A DNA stretch of 63,554 nt from an uncultured Anaerolineae bacterium (GCA_937927775.1 CALBEF010000001.1:1-63554), one strand, 5' to 3'; shown: positions 1-8,857, numbered from the stretch's first letter. Translations and numbers: made by a program. Notes: generated from the sequence alone by a model not told the origin.

Positions 1-1360
1 ATCCCACCAGCTTGTAGCCCCGGCCCCGCACGGTCAGCAGATAGGCCGGCTCCTGCGCCCCCGGCTCCAGCTTGGCCCGCAGCCGGCTGACCAGCTTCTC
101 GATCCGCGCGTCGTCCACATCGTTCAGGTAGTTCTCGCCCCACACTTCGGTGACGATGGTGTATTTGTCCACGATCTTGTTCAGCCGGCCATACAACAGC
201 AGCAACAGCTTGTACTCCAACTCGGTCAGTGGATCAACCATCCGGCCGTCCACGTACACGTCGCCGGCATCCACATCGACACGCACGCCCCGCTCGTGCT
301 GATCGGCAGCCAGGGCGTGCCGCTTCACAAACGCCTGCCATACCACTCCCACGACCGGCGCCGAATCCAGCGTGCCCGGCGCATCCTCATCGTCAAGTGT
401 TTCAGGCAACAAACCCTTCGCGCGAAGCTGGGCCAGCGCCCGGCTGTCCGCGCGGGCATGGCTGAACAGCGCCATCAGCGCCTCGCGTTCAGGCGGCGTG
501 ATCTGCGCCCACAGTTTGGCGCACTCCTGGTGAATGGTCGCATCCGCGTCGAAGGCGTGCGCGGCGACGGATTGCGCCTCGCGCTGGGCGCTTTGCGGCG
601 CGCCGGCCGCCACGCGCTCGTAGATCTGCGTCACGCTCTTGAGCAGGCCGGGATGCCCGCCCGCCTGATGCGCCAGGAAGTCAAGCTCCTCCGGCGCCAG
701 CGCCAGCCCATCTGTTTTGACAACCTCGCGGATCAAATCGCGCGACTCTGCCGCGCCCAGAAACCCGATCCAGCGCGTTTGCGCCGCGAACAACTCCACG
801 AACTCGCTGGCTTCGTGGTCGGCCCGTATTTCGGGCAAGGGCCGGTCGGTGGCCGTCACGTAAGTCAATCGCTCGCGGAAACGGTCCTTGCTGGCGCGCA
901 GATTCAGGAACACACGCCCGTCCAGCTTTTCAAACGGATCGTCAAATTCATCGAGCGCCAGCACAATCCGGCGAGCTGAGCCTTCACACAGGGCTGTCAA
1001 GGCATCGTTGAACGCCAGCGGGCTGCGCAAGGGCGTCGGCGGCTCGACAACTTGCTGGTAGAGCCAGTCCAGGCGGGGCAGTAGCCCGTCCTGTGCCCCG
1101 GCGCGACGCAAAGCCTCGATGGCGCTGCGCAACACAATCTCGTGCAGGGCGCGCTCGCTCCGCTCCGGCATCAGGTTGCAGTCGATATAAACGAACAACC
1201 AGCCGCTGTCGGACTCTTCCCAGATTGCCTCGCGCACCTCCGGCGCGCAGATCGCCCGCAGCAGGGTTGACTTGCCGGTGTTGCTCAGGCCGACGATGGA
1301 GGCGCACTCAGCAGCGCGCACGGCAGATAGCAATGATCGAATCTCGCGCTCACGGATCAT
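1..1360 (-). CDS. ATPase with C-terminal OmpR-type winged-helix domain (C-terminus cut by window edge)
   Basis: Reading frame open from an ATG at 1360 to the window edge, so only the last residues are missing. The first ~45 residues carry a Walker A motif (GLSNTGKST), followed by a Walker B-like LALDEFDDPF around residue 140, as in AAA/STAND-type ATPases. The visible C-terminus (about the last 90 residues) is a winged-helix domain of the OmpR/PhoB kind: it ends in the recognisable TVRGRGYKLVG wing. An AAAGG sequence 8-9 nt upstream serves as the ribosome binding site. The gene is divergent from the PrsW-type protease. ATPase-then-wHTH is the reverse of the usual AfsR/SARP order, so this is likely a nucleotide-dependent regulator, but its target and signal cannot be told. 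Confidence 0.8.
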   Translation of the reverse strand, partial: MIREREIRSLLSAVRAAECASIVGLSNTGKSTLLRAICAPEVREAIWEESDSGWLFVYIDCNLMPERSERALHEIVLRSAIEALRRAGAQDGLLPRLDWLYQQVVEPPTPLRSPLAFNDALTALCEGSARRIVLALDEFDDPFEKLDGRVFLNLRASKDRFRERLTYVTATDRPLPEIRADHEASEFVELFAAQTRWIGFLGAAESRDLIREVVKTDGLALAPEELDFLAHQAGGHPGLLKSVTQIYERVAAGAPQSAQREAQSVAAHAFDADATIHQECAKLWAQITPPEREALMALFSHARADSRALAQLRAKGLLPETLDDEDAPGTLDSAPVVGVVWQAFVKRHALAADQHERGVRVDVDAGDVYVDGRMVDPLTELEYKLLLLLYGRLNKIVDKYTIVTEVWGENYLNDVDDARIEKLVSRLRAKLEPGAQEPAYLLTVRGRGYKLVG

Positions 1361-1432
1361 GTGGTTTGCCTTTCGTAAATCCTCATGCAGGGCGCGTCAA
1401 ATCTGCGCGGCTCTGCGGGAGGCACATGCCAG

Positions 1433-2437
1433 ATGGATACAATTCTATGCGTGGTCAGGTTTTTGCTTACGGTTGCGCTGGTCGGTCTGATGACGTTGCT
1501 GTGCTTCCGCATTGTGCGCGGCATTGATCGCTTCGAGAAGGAGCCGGCGCGCTATCTCGTCGCCGCTTTTCTGTGGGGCGCGGCGCCGGCGGTGTTGCTG
1601 TCCCTTGTGTTTCAGTTGATCTTATCTGTTCCCGTCTCTCTGATTCTGGGCGAGGAATCGCTGGGCAGCGCGTTGTTCGGCGCGTCCATCGCCGCGCCGG
1701 TGACCGAAGAAATCCTGAAGGGCGTCGCGGTTGCCATCATCTACTTCACGCGCCGCCGCGAGTTCGACGGCTGGGTGGATGGGATTGTGTACGGCGCGGC
1801 GGCCGGCTTCGGCTTTGCTTTTGTCGAGAACGTGCTGTACCTGATGGGCACAAAGACGACCGAGGAATGGCTGACGCTGTTCTTCCTGCGCGTGATTGTG
1901 TTCGGGTTCATGCACGGCTTCTGGACGGCGCTCACCGGCATCGGCTTTGGTGTCGCGCGCAACGCCCGGTCGAGCGTGATGAAAGTGACGGCGATCCTGG
2001 CCGGCCTCGGCGCAGCCATCTTCTCGCACCTGTTGCACAACACCGCGCTGACGCTGGCCGAAGCGTCCGGCGGGGCCACCTTCCTGATCGCGCTGGTCAA
2101 CTACGGCTCTCTGCTGGTGGGCTTGTTGATCGCCAGCGTCGCCGCGCTTTACTACGAACGGGGCGTGATGAAAACGTACCTGCTCGACGAAGTGCCGCTG
2201 GTGCTCACCCAGGAGCAGTACGCCTCACTGGTCGCCGCTCGTTCTGCCGCCGGGGCGCGGCTTGGGCTTGCGCCGGCCCGCCAGCGCGCGCTGGTTCAGG
2301 CTGCGGCGGAACTGGCCCAGAAAAAGCGCCAACTACTCAAACTGGGCGAGGCCGGCATGGCGAATCCCCACATTGATCGCCTGCGCCGGCAGATCATCGC
2401 GCTGCAAGAGCAGTCAGTGCTGAGCGATGAGTGGTGA
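1433..2437 (+). CDS. PrsW family intramembrane metalloprotease
   Basis: A polytopic membrane protein of 334 residues. PrsW family motifs are visible: PVTEEILKG (E92, E93, K96), then DGWVDGIVYGAAAGFGFAFVEN, MHGFW and FSHLLHN with conserved histidines. In the family these residues form a metalloprotease site within the membrane that cleaves membrane-anchored substrates such as anti-sigma factors. The start at 1433 is chosen over the in-frame ATG at 1385 because GGGAGG lies 10 nt upstream of it. The last codons and the stop are made of GAGTGGT-type heptamer repeats that continue into the spacer. The C-terminal ~80 residues form a charged, probably cytoplasmic helical tail. Substrate unknown. Confidence 0.85.
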   Translation: MDTILCVVRFLLTVALVGLMTLLCFRIVRGIDRFEKEPARYLVAAFLWGAAPAVLLSLVFQLILSVPVSLILGEESLGSALFGASIAAPVTEEILKGVAVAIIYFTRRREFDGWVDGIVYGAAAGFGFAFVENVLYLMGTKTTEEWLTLFFLRVIVFGFMHGFWTALTGIGFGVARNARSSVMKVTAILAGLGAAIFSHLLHNTALTLAEASGGATFLIALVNYGSLLVGLLIASVAALYYERGVMKTYLLDEVPLVLTQEQYASLVAARSAAGARLGLAPARQRALVQAAAELAQKKRQLLKLGEAGMANPHIDRLRRQIIALQEQSVLSDEW

Positions 2438-2556
2438 GTGGTGAGTGCTGAGCGATGAGTTCGGAGTGACGAGTGCGACAGAGCGCGCGCTCTAAATCGT
2501 CAATCGTCAATCTCTCAATCGTCAATCCAAAATCTAAAATCCCAAATCCAAAATGG
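2420..2556. repeat. Heptamer repeat tract between convergent genes
   Basis: About 60 bp of GAGTGGT/GAGTGCT-like heptamers (2424-2480) are followed by CGTCAAT and CCAAAAT heptamers (2494-2556). The tract includes the stop codons of both converging genes: TGA at 2435-2437 for the PrsW protein and TAG at 2536-2534 for murE. Unit families change, but the 7-bp phase is mostly kept. Confidence 0.85.
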
Positions 2557-4060
2557 CGCGCCGCATGGCCTCACGGTCGTCCCACGGCGTCTCGGTTGTC
2601 CCGAAGCACATCGATTGCTCGTGCCCCTTGCCGCACGCCACCACGATGTCGCCGGCCCGGGCCAGCGCGCACGCCGTCCGAATCGCTTCGCCCCGATCCG
2701 GCGCGCGCAGCACCTGCGCGGATGGATTGTCGATGCCGGCGGCAATCTGAGCGATGATCTGATCCGGTGATTCACGGCGCGGATCTTCGGCCGTCAACAC
2801 GATCACATCGGCATACTGGCCGGCGGCGTGTCCCATCAGCGGGCGCTTGGCAATGTCGCGCTCGCCGGCGCAGCCGAACACAACGATCAGCCGGCCCGCC
2901 GTCAGCGGGCGCAGCGTGCGCAACGCCTGTTCGAGCGCATTGGGCGTGTGGGCAAAATCGACGATGGCGCTGAAGGGCTGGCCCAGACTGATGCGCTCCA
3001 TGCGGCCCGGCACGCCGGGCATGGCGGCGAGGCCGGCCTGAATCGCCTCGTCGGAGACATTCAGGGCCAGTGCGGCGCCAATGGCAGCCAGGATGTTCGA
3101 CACATTGAATGCGCCGATCAGCGCGCTGTGAACCGTCAGTTCGCCGCGCGGCGTGCTGACTGTGACGCGCAAGCCGTCCGGCGCGTGTGTGACATGAGTT
3201 GCCCGCACGGTCGCGTCTGCTTCGGCGCGCGCGGAATAGATCAGTTGCCGCGCCGCCGGCAAAGCGCGCAAATAGTCAAACGAAAATGGGTCGTCGGCGT
3301 TCAGGATGCTGGCCGGCGTGACTTGACCTGTCCCCGCTGCGCGCCCCACCATCTCGAACAGCCGGCCTTTGGCGGCGCGGTACGCCTCGCGCGAGCCGTG
3401 CAAATCAAGGTGCTCGTGGGTGATGTTGGTGATGACGGCAATATCAAAGTCTACGCCGTCCACGCGGTGCTGCGCCAGCCCGTGCGAAGTCACTTCCAGC
3501 ACGCAGTGGCTCATGCCCGCATTGCGCATCTGCGCCAGGTAACTTTGAACATCGTCGGCGTCCGGGGTGGTGGTGTGCAGACCGGTGTCGAGCGCGCGAT
3601 CGCCGATGACAGCGTTGACGGTGCTGATGATGCCGGCCTTCAGGCCGGCGGCGCGCAGGATGTGATAGATCAGGTTCGAGGTAGTGGTCTTGCCGTCGGT
3701 GCCGGTGACGCCGACCACGATCAGGTCGCGCCCGGGGTAATCGTGCCAGGCGGCGCACAGATACGCGAAAGCCTGCCGGCCATTGGGTGTTACAAGGCAG
3801 GGTATGCGGTCTGCCTCGCCTGTTCGCCAGCGCGCGTCCTCGCACACAATCGCCGCCGCGCCGCGCGCAATCGCGTCGGGGATGAAGCGGTGCAGGTCGT
3901 TCTCCACGCCGCGATAGGCGACGAACAGCGCGCCGGGTGTGACCTTGCGGCTGTCTTTGGTGATGCCGGTGATGGCAACCCGCGCCGGGTCAACTGAAGC
4001 GTCAACGATCTGCGCGCCGGGCAGGGCCGCCATCAATTGCTGTAGTGTTCTGGTGCTCAT
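2534..4060 (-). CDS. murE: UDP-N-acetylmuramyl-tripeptide synthetase MurE
   Basis: Cytoplasmic Mur ligase of 508 residues, adding the third amino acid to UDP-MurNAc-L-Ala-D-Glu in peptidoglycan synthesis. The N-terminal domain carries TGITKDSRKVTPGALFVAYRG, the central domain has the ATP loop GVTGTDGKTTT (117-127) and HTTTPDA, and the C-terminal domain has TAEDPRRES in place of the DNPR loop that reads meso-diaminopimelate in proteobacterial MurE. The third residue may therefore be lysine or ornithine rather than mDAP (inference; ornithine is known in several Chloroflexota). The start at 4060 avoids overlap with the M28 gene; a TACAAT hexamer sits 13 nt upstream and no good Shine-Dalgarno is seen. 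The final residues ILDLGF and the stop are encoded by CCAAAAT-type repeats. Confidence 0.93.
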   Translation of the reverse strand: MSTRTLQQLMAALPGAQIVDASVDPARVAITGITKDSRKVTPGALFVAYRGVENDLHRFIPDAIARGAAAIVCEDARWRTGEADRIPCLVTPNGRQAFAYLCAAWHDYPGRDLIVVGVTGTDGKTTTSNLIYHILRAAGLKAGIISTVNAVIGDRALDTGLHTTTPDADDVQSYLAQMRNAGMSHCVLEVTSHGLAQHRVDGVDFDIAVITNITHEHLDLHGSREAYRAAKGRLFEMVGRAAGTGQVTPASILNADDPFSFDYLRALPAARQLIYSARAEADATVRATHVTHAPDGLRVTVSTPRGELTVHSALIGAFNVSNILAAIGAALALNVSDEAIQAGLAAMPGVPGRMERISLGQPFSAIVDFAHTPNALEQALRTLRPLTAGRLIVVFGCAGERDIAKRPLMGHAAGQYADVIVLTAEDPRRESPDQIIAQIAAGIDNPSAQVLRAPDRGEAIRTACALARAGDIVVACGKGHEQSMCFGTTETPWDDREAMRRAILDLGF

Positions 4061-4079
4061 GGATGTCGCGGCGATTGTA

Positions 4080-5333
4080 TCAATGCGGCGAGCCTGTAGA
4101 GCCTGTAGGATAAGCCGCCGGCTTGTCTTGTTCGATGACGCGCAGCGCGATCGCGCCGGCCTGCGCGAAGCCTCTCGGATGCAGCCGTTCTGCCGTGTCG
4201 CGCGGCGTGTGCACGGTCCAGGTGGCCCGCCCAATCGCAATCAACGACACGGCGTCGAAGCCGGCTTCGGCAAACGGCACATGATCGTAGGAAAGCCCCA
4301 CCATCGAGAAGGGCTTCAGGCGCAGCCCGCAGTCGCGCGCGGCTGCTTCAACCCATTGCGCCATGCGCCCGCCATTGCGCCGGTTCGATGGCGCGCCGGC
4401 CAGCCGCAAATCCGCATCCACGCCCACGCCGTCAAAGTTGAGGATATGCAATCCCGCTCCCTGCGCGTCGCGTCGCAGTGTGTCGATATGCCGGCGCACA
4501 TAGGCCGTCGCTCCTGCCACGCCGATCTCCTCTGCGTCAGAAATCAGGAGGGTGAGGCGCAGCCGGCTTTGCCAGTCCCGTCGCTGCGCCAGCGTCTCGG
4601 CCAGATGCAACACGACGCCTGCCCCTGATGCGTTGTCGATGGCGCCGGGTGATGCGTTGCCCACGTCGAGAAACAACAACGGGATGCCGGCGAGGATTGC
4701 CAGCGTTGCCGAGCCGATTGCCAGCGCGCCGAGCGCCGGGGTTGCGGTCAGCGCATAAGCCACCGTCGCGGCAGCATACGCCAGGCCGCCTGCGATCGCC
4801 AGGGCAAAACAGGCCACCCGAACGGCAATCGGCAGGCGCTGGCTCTTGGAGTCGTAGTGCGCGACCAGCACAATGTGGGGCAGGGTTGGATCATCTGATG
4901 CGCCGGGCAGCGTGGCAACCAGATTTGTGGCAGTCAGCCGCCGGCCCAGGCGCAGACACAGACGCTGCCAACGACCGGGGCGCTCCGCCATGTCCAGTGA
5001 TCGGCTTGCGCCGGCCTGCGCGGCGCGATTGAGCCGGGGCGCAGCGCCAATCAGCGCCACGATCCCGGCTGCCAATATTGCGGATGCCCAGGGCGACACA
5101 GCTCGCACAGCCAGCGAGGCCAGCGCCAGGAGCAGACAGGCCAACACCTCCCCGGCGATGAACACGTTGCAGGCGGTCGAGAACTCGAATGTCTCGCGCG
5201 CAACCCGATAGCCCCATTGCTCGAGCAGGGATGCAATCTCGACAGCCACGCGCTGGTTTTCGGGGCTGCCGGTTAGCCGGGGCCGGGCCAACCGGCGCGC
5301 ATACGCCAGCGCAATGCGCGCATCAAATGCCAT
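4080..5333 (-). CDS. M28 family metallopeptidase with transmembrane helices inside the catalytic domain
   Basis: 417 residues. Zinc-peptidase M28 signatures are present: VLVAHYDSKSQ (H159, D161), AIDNASGAG (D233), ISDAEEIG (E268/E269), LNFDGVG (D301) and SYDHVPF (H351), covering both metal sites and the catalytic acid. Two hydrophobic helices (about 55-98) precede the catalytic part. Another hydrophobic stretch (about 170-222) is inserted between H159 and D233, so the domain is probably held at the membrane. Family members are aminopeptidases; substrate unknown. It ends 19 bp before murE, suggesting co-transcription. TAAGAT lies 10 nt before the ATG with no Shine-Dalgarno, so the mRNA may be leaderless. 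Confidence 0.85.
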   Translation of the reverse strand: MAFDARIALAYARRLARPRLTGSPENQRVAVEIASLLEQWGYRVARETFEFSTACNVFIAGEVLACLLLALASLAVRAVSPWASAILAAGIVALIGAAPRLNRAAQAGASRSLDMAERPGRWQRLCLRLGRRLTATNLVATLPGASDDPTLPHIVLVAHYDSKSQRLPIAVRVACFALAIAGGLAYAAATVAYALTATPALGALAIGSATLAILAGIPLLFLDVGNASPGAIDNASGAGVVLHLAETLAQRRDWQSRLRLTLLISDAEEIGVAGATAYVRRHIDTLRRDAQGAGLHILNFDGVGVDADLRLAGAPSNRRNGGRMAQWVEAAARDCGLRLKPFSMVGLSYDHVPFAEAGFDAVSLIAIGRATWTVHTPRDTAERLHPRGFAQAGAIALRVIEQDKPAAYPTGSTGSPH

Positions 5334-5470
5334 GCTGTTGCCAATCTTAATCCCCGCGCCAGACCTGCGCTTTGGAGCCTGTCCCGATGGAGACTGAACC
5401 TGTGTGGAAGATTTCTGGCCGCGCCCGCTTTGTCCACGCGGGGGCTGAATGCCGATAGAATGCGGGCCTA

Positions 5471-6457
5471 ATGGATCAGGCCACGATCATCGTCACCCGG
5501 CTTGTGTTCGGGCTTGTCTTCAGCATCCTGATCGGCTGGCTGGCGTATCGACGCCGCTCGCTGTCGCGCAGCGGCATCGTCGGCGCCGTCATCACCGGCA
5601 CGGCCATTTTCGGCCTGGGCGGTTTGTTGCCCGGCCTGTTGCTGATTGCATTCTTCGTGTCATCTTCGGCGCTCAGCCATTACCGGGCCGGCCGCAAACA
5701 AGACGTGGCCGAGAAGTTCGACAAATCCGCCCGGCGTGATCTGGGCCAGGCGCTGGCGAATGGCGGCATGGCGGCCATCGCCGCCGCGCTGAGCGGCGTG
5801 TGGCTGTGGTCGGCGCCGCACCCGCCGGCGCCGAGCAGCGCGCCGTGGATCTTGTTCGGGGCGCTGGTCGGCGCGCTGGCAACGGTAAACGCCGACACGT
5901 GGGCCACCGAGATCGGCGTGTTGAGCAAACACCCGCCCCGGCTGATCACACGACTGAGCCGCATCGTGGAACCGGGCACATCGGGGGGCGTCACACTGTT
6001 GGGCACATTGGCAGCCGTGGCCGGCGCCGCGTTTATCGGGGGCGCCGCATCGTTATTGTGCGCTGCGCTGTGGGATGTGGCCGGCCTGGTTGTGGGCCAC
6101 AACGCTGCCCAGACATTCGCGCCGGCCTGGCGTCACGATCCCGGCGTGTGGCTGGCCAACATACCTGCGGGTATTGTGCCGGCCGGCTTTCCGCTCGCTG
6201 GTTTGTTGGCAATCACGCTGGCGGCCACGATTGCCGGCCTGATCGGCTCGCTGGCCGACAGTTTGCTCGGCGCAACCGTGCAGGGCATCTACTACGACCC
6301 ATCGCGGCAGAAGGAGACTGAGAAGCCGGTTGGCCGGGACGGGATGCCCAACCCCCTCGCGCGCGGCTGGCGCTGGTTGAACAACGACTGGGTCAATTTC
6401 ATCGCTTCGCTGGCCGGCGCTGCTGTGGCCGCCCTCATCGTCGCCCTGACCCATTGA
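5471..6457 (+). CDS. DUF92 family membrane protein
   Basis: 328 residues with about seven hydrophobic segments. The start of the family pattern is clear: GWLAYRRRSLSRSGIVGAV, then SALSHYR, DKSARRDLGQALANGG, NADTWATEIG and GTSGGVTLLG. DUF92 includes plant VTE6 phytyl-phosphate kinase and uncharacterised bacterial proteins, so a CTP-dependent polyprenyl-phosphate kinase role is possible but not shown. The stop lies inside a CATTGAGTCAAT repeat. TAGAAT is 9 nt upstream of the ATG and there is no Shine-Dalgarno, consistent with a leaderless transcript. Confidence 0.85.
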   Translation: MDQATIIVTRLVFGLVFSILIGWLAYRRRSLSRSGIVGAVITGTAIFGLGGLLPGLLLIAFFVSSSALSHYRAGRKQDVAEKFDKSARRDLGQALANGGMAAIAAALSGVWLWSAPHPPAPSSAPWILFGALVGALATVNADTWATEIGVLSKHPPRLITRLSRIVEPGTSGGVTLLGTLAAVAGAAFIGGAASLLCAALWDVAGLVVGHNAAQTFAPAWRHDPGVWLANIPAGIVPAGFPLAGLLAITLAATIAGLIGSLADSLLGATVQGIYYDPSRQKETEKPVGRDGMPNPLARGWRWLNNDWVNFIASLAGAAVAALIVALTH

Positions 6458-6516
6458 GTCAATCGCCCAATGGCTCAATGACTCAATCACTCAATCACCC
6501 GATCACTCAATCACCT
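6452..6516. repeat. Octamer repeat spacer (TCAATCAC type)
   Basis: Degenerate tandem 8-bp units such as TCAATGAC and TCAATCAC fill the whole gap between the DUF92 gene and the GH13 gene. They start within the DUF92 stop codon context (CATTGAGTC) and end just before the ATG at 6519, leaving no obvious Shine-Dalgarno. Confidence 0.8.
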
Positions 6517-6518
6517 CT

Positions 6519-7979
6519 ATGATTACCACTCCCGACTGGGTCCAGGACGCCATTTTCTATCAAATCTTCCCCGATCGCTTTGCGAAGTCGGCGCGGGTGG
6601 CAAAGCCGGCCAATCTGGAAGCGTGGGACGCGAAGCCGACCACCTACGGCTTCAAGGGGGGCGACCTGCTGGGTGTGGCGGAGCGGCTGGATTATCTGCA
6701 GGAGCTGGGCGTCGACGCGATCTACTTCACGCCGGTGTTCCAGTCGCCGGCCAACCACCGTTACCACACGCACGACTACTACCGCGTCGATCCGCTGCTG
6801 GGCGGCGATGCGGCCTTCCGCGAGTTGCTGGAGGCGGCGCACCGGCGCGGCATGCGCGTGGTCATCGACGGCGTGTTCAACCACACCGGCCGGGGCTTCT
6901 ATCAGTTCAACCACATTCTGGAAAACGGCGCGGCGTCGCCCTACGTGGACTGGTTTTACATCAAAGGCTATCCTCTGCATGCGTATGAGGGCAAGCCGCT
7001 GAACTATGAGGCGTGGTGGGGGATTCCCGCGCTGCCGAAGCTCAACACCACAACGCCGGCGGTGCGCGAGTTTCTGTTTGGCGTTGCGGAGCATTGGATT
7101 CGCCGGGGCATCGACGGCTGGCGGCTCGACGTGCCCGGCGAGATCAATGACGACGCTTTCTGGCAGGAATTCCGCCGGCGCGTCAAAGCCATCAACCCGC
7201 ACGCTTACATCGTGGGCGAAATCTGGCACGAAGCGCAACGCTGGCTGAAAGGCGATCAGTTCGACGCGGTGATGAACTACCAGTTCACGCGCGCCTGCGT
7301 TGGCTTCTTCGCGCGCCCCTGCGATGAGAATCTGGTTGCTGCCGCCGGCTACGCGCCGGCGCCCGCGCTCGACGCTTCCGGCTTCGCCTATGCCATCAAC
7401 CATCTGCTTGGCCTGTACGATCCGGCCATCAACCGCGCGCAGTTGAACCTGCTCGATAGTCACGACACAGCGCGCTTCCTGTCGATGGCGCGCAATGACC
7501 GCGACGCGCTGAAACTGGCAACCCTGTTCCAGATGACCTATGTAGGGGCGCCATCGATCTACTACGGCGACGAGATTGGCGTCGCCGGCGGCAGGGACCC
7601 GGACTGTCGCAGGGCTTTTCCCTGGGACGCGCCCGACACATGGGATCACGACCTCCTGCGTTTCTTCAAGGCGTGCATTGCCCTGCGCCGGCGGTGTGAG
7701 GCGCTGCGCGCCGGCGAGTTCCAGTTTGTGTATGCGGTGGGGCAGGCCGTGGCTTTCTTGCGCAAGCTGGGCCGGCAACGGGTGATTGTGGCGCTGAATG
7801 CCGGCAACGCGCCGGTCAATCTCGACATCGTTATTCACGGCCATTACGATTTGCCGGATGGCGCGACGCTGGTGTGTGAGTTGAGCACGCAGCAGGCGAA
7901 GCTGCCCGTCACCGCCGCTAACGGTCTGCTGCGCGTTCACCTGGACAAGCGCGAGGGCGCGGTGTTCCAGGCGCTGTAG
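6519..7979 (+). CDS. GH13 alpha-glycosidase (neopullulanase/cyclomaltodextrinase-like)
   Basis: 486 residues, no signal peptide, so cytoplasmic. All four GH13 regions are visible: DGVFNHTG (117-124), GWRLDVPGE with nucleophile D204, GEIWHEA with acid/base E234, and LLDSHDTARF with H315-D316. The opening WVQDAIFYQIFPDRF is typical of neopullulanase/cyclomaltodextrinase-type enzymes, but the usual N-terminal N-domain is missing, so this is a short version. Residues from about 400 on form the C-terminal beta domain. Expected to hydrolyse maltodextrins or related alpha-glucans. Confidence 0.9.
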   Translation: MITTPDWVQDAIFYQIFPDRFAKSARVAKPANLEAWDAKPTTYGFKGGDLLGVAERLDYLQELGVDAIYFTPVFQSPANHRYHTHDYYRVDPLLGGDAAFRELLEAAHRRGMRVVIDGVFNHTGRGFYQFNHILENGAASPYVDWFYIKGYPLHAYEGKPLNYEAWWGIPALPKLNTTTPAVREFLFGVAEHWIRRGIDGWRLDVPGEINDDAFWQEFRRRVKAINPHAYIVGEIWHEAQRWLKGDQFDAVMNYQFTRACVGFFARPCDENLVAAAGYAPAPALDASGFAYAINHLLGLYDPAINRAQLNLLDSHDTARFLSMARNDRDALKLATLFQMTYVGAPSIYYGDEIGVAGGRDPDCRRAFPWDAPDTWDHDLLRFFKACIALRRRCEALRAGEFQFVYAVGQAVAFLRKLGRQRVIVALNAGNAPVNLDIVIHGHYDLPDGATLVCELSTQQAKLPVTAANGLLRVHLDKREGAVFQAL

Positions 7980-8000
7980 CACAGATGTTCTGGTTGTGTG

Positions 8001-8006
8001 TATAAT
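8001..8006 (+). promoter_or_regulatory. -10 box TATAAT upstream of the 8057 gene
   Basis: A perfect TATAAT preceded by TTGTGTG lies 50 bp before the start codon at 8057. No convincing -35 hexamer is seen at 16-18 bp. Confidence 0.45.
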
Positions 8007-8056
8007 CCGGCCCGCTCGACTCAGGGCGCGAATCGCGCATACAGCAAAGTAAAAAT

Positions 8057-8476
8057 ATGACGATCAGGGAACGCAATCAGGAACTGCGCATGGTCGCCGA
8101 ACTGGCGGAAGTGCATCTGCCGGCTTCTCTGGCCGATGGAGATCTGTGCAAAGACATGTGCGCCGTCATCGCCATTACCCTGCGCCGCTTTGCGGCCGAT
8201 GGCGAAAAGTCGGCCAACGCATGGGACAAGCGCGCCTATCACAGCAAAGCCGATCAACTGCGCCGTGACATCGCCTGGGCGCTGCCGGCAGCCCGGATCG
8301 CAGAGGCGCTCGCCTACAGTCCCCGCCAGTTCAGCGCCGCAGACCTGCAACGCCTGCGCGCGGCTCTGCCACCTGATCTGGACGCGGAACTGGGCGCGCG
8401 GCCCCGATTCAAGGATGTGCAGGCCCTGCGCGGCGCGGCGGCTGCCGCGCGCCAGACATTGCTCAAACGGCATTAG
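8057..8476 (+). CDS. Conserved hypothetical alpha-helical protein
   Basis: 139 residues, predicted soluble and helical, with no signal peptide or membrane segment. I do not recognise the family. Visible parts are an N-terminal helical region (RERNQELRMVAELAEVHLP), a cysteine in DLCKDMCAV, a basic segment KRAYHSKADQLRRD, and an RLRAALPPDL helix. Codon use matches neighbours, and the frame begins 50 bp after a good TATAAT, which supports a real gene. It lies directly upstream of rpsO on the same strand. Confidence 0.65.
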   Translation: MTIRERNQELRMVAELAEVHLPASLADGDLCKDMCAVIAITLRRFAADGEKSANAWDKRAYHSKADQLRRDIAWALPAARIAEALAYSPRQFSAADLQRLRAALPPDLDAELGARPRFKDVQALRGAAAAARQTLLKRH

Positions 8477-8579
8477 CCGGTCAGGATGGTAGAATATGTG
8501 CCCGTGAATTCAGACCGCGCGGAAACTCTGCGCCTTTGGGCGGAGCCGCGCACACTCAACAAAGCAGAGGTAATGCAGA

Positions 8580-8849
8580 ATGGCTCTCAGCAAAGGTGAG
8601 AAGTCCGAGATCGTCGAAAAGTTCGCCCAGTCGCCCGGCGACACCGGCTCGTCGGAGGTGCAGGTCGCCATCCTGACGGCTCGCATCAATCAGCTCAACG
8701 AGCACATCAAGCAGCATAAGCACGACCAGAGCGCCCGGCACGGCATGCTGGCTTTGGTGGGCAAGCGCCGCGCGCATCTCAAATATTTGAGCGCCACGAA
8801 TCCAGCGGCGTATCGCGCGCTGCTGGCAAAGCTGGGGCTGAGGAAGTAA
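8580..8849 (+). CDS. rpsO: 30S ribosomal protein S15
   Basis: 89 residues, the normal length for S15, which binds 16S rRNA helices 20-22 in the central domain of the small subunit. Recognisable core: SKGEKSEIVEKFAQSPGDTGSSEVQ, LNEHIKQHKHDQSARHGMLALVGKRR and YLSATNPAAYRALLAKLGLRK. AGAGG upstream provides the ribosome binding site. It is followed by a strong terminator and then pnp, the same rpsO-pnp order seen in many bacteria. Confidence 0.97.
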   Translation: MALSKGEKSEIVEKFAQSPGDTGSSEVQVAILTARINQLNEHIKQHKHDQSARHGMLALVGKRRAHLKYLSATNPAAYRALLAKLGLRK

Positions 8850-8857
8850 TCCAACGA

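Noticed and set aside
6507..7982. 491-codon minus-strand frame covering the GH13 gene
   Set aside because: Exact shadow of the glycosidase with no motifs.
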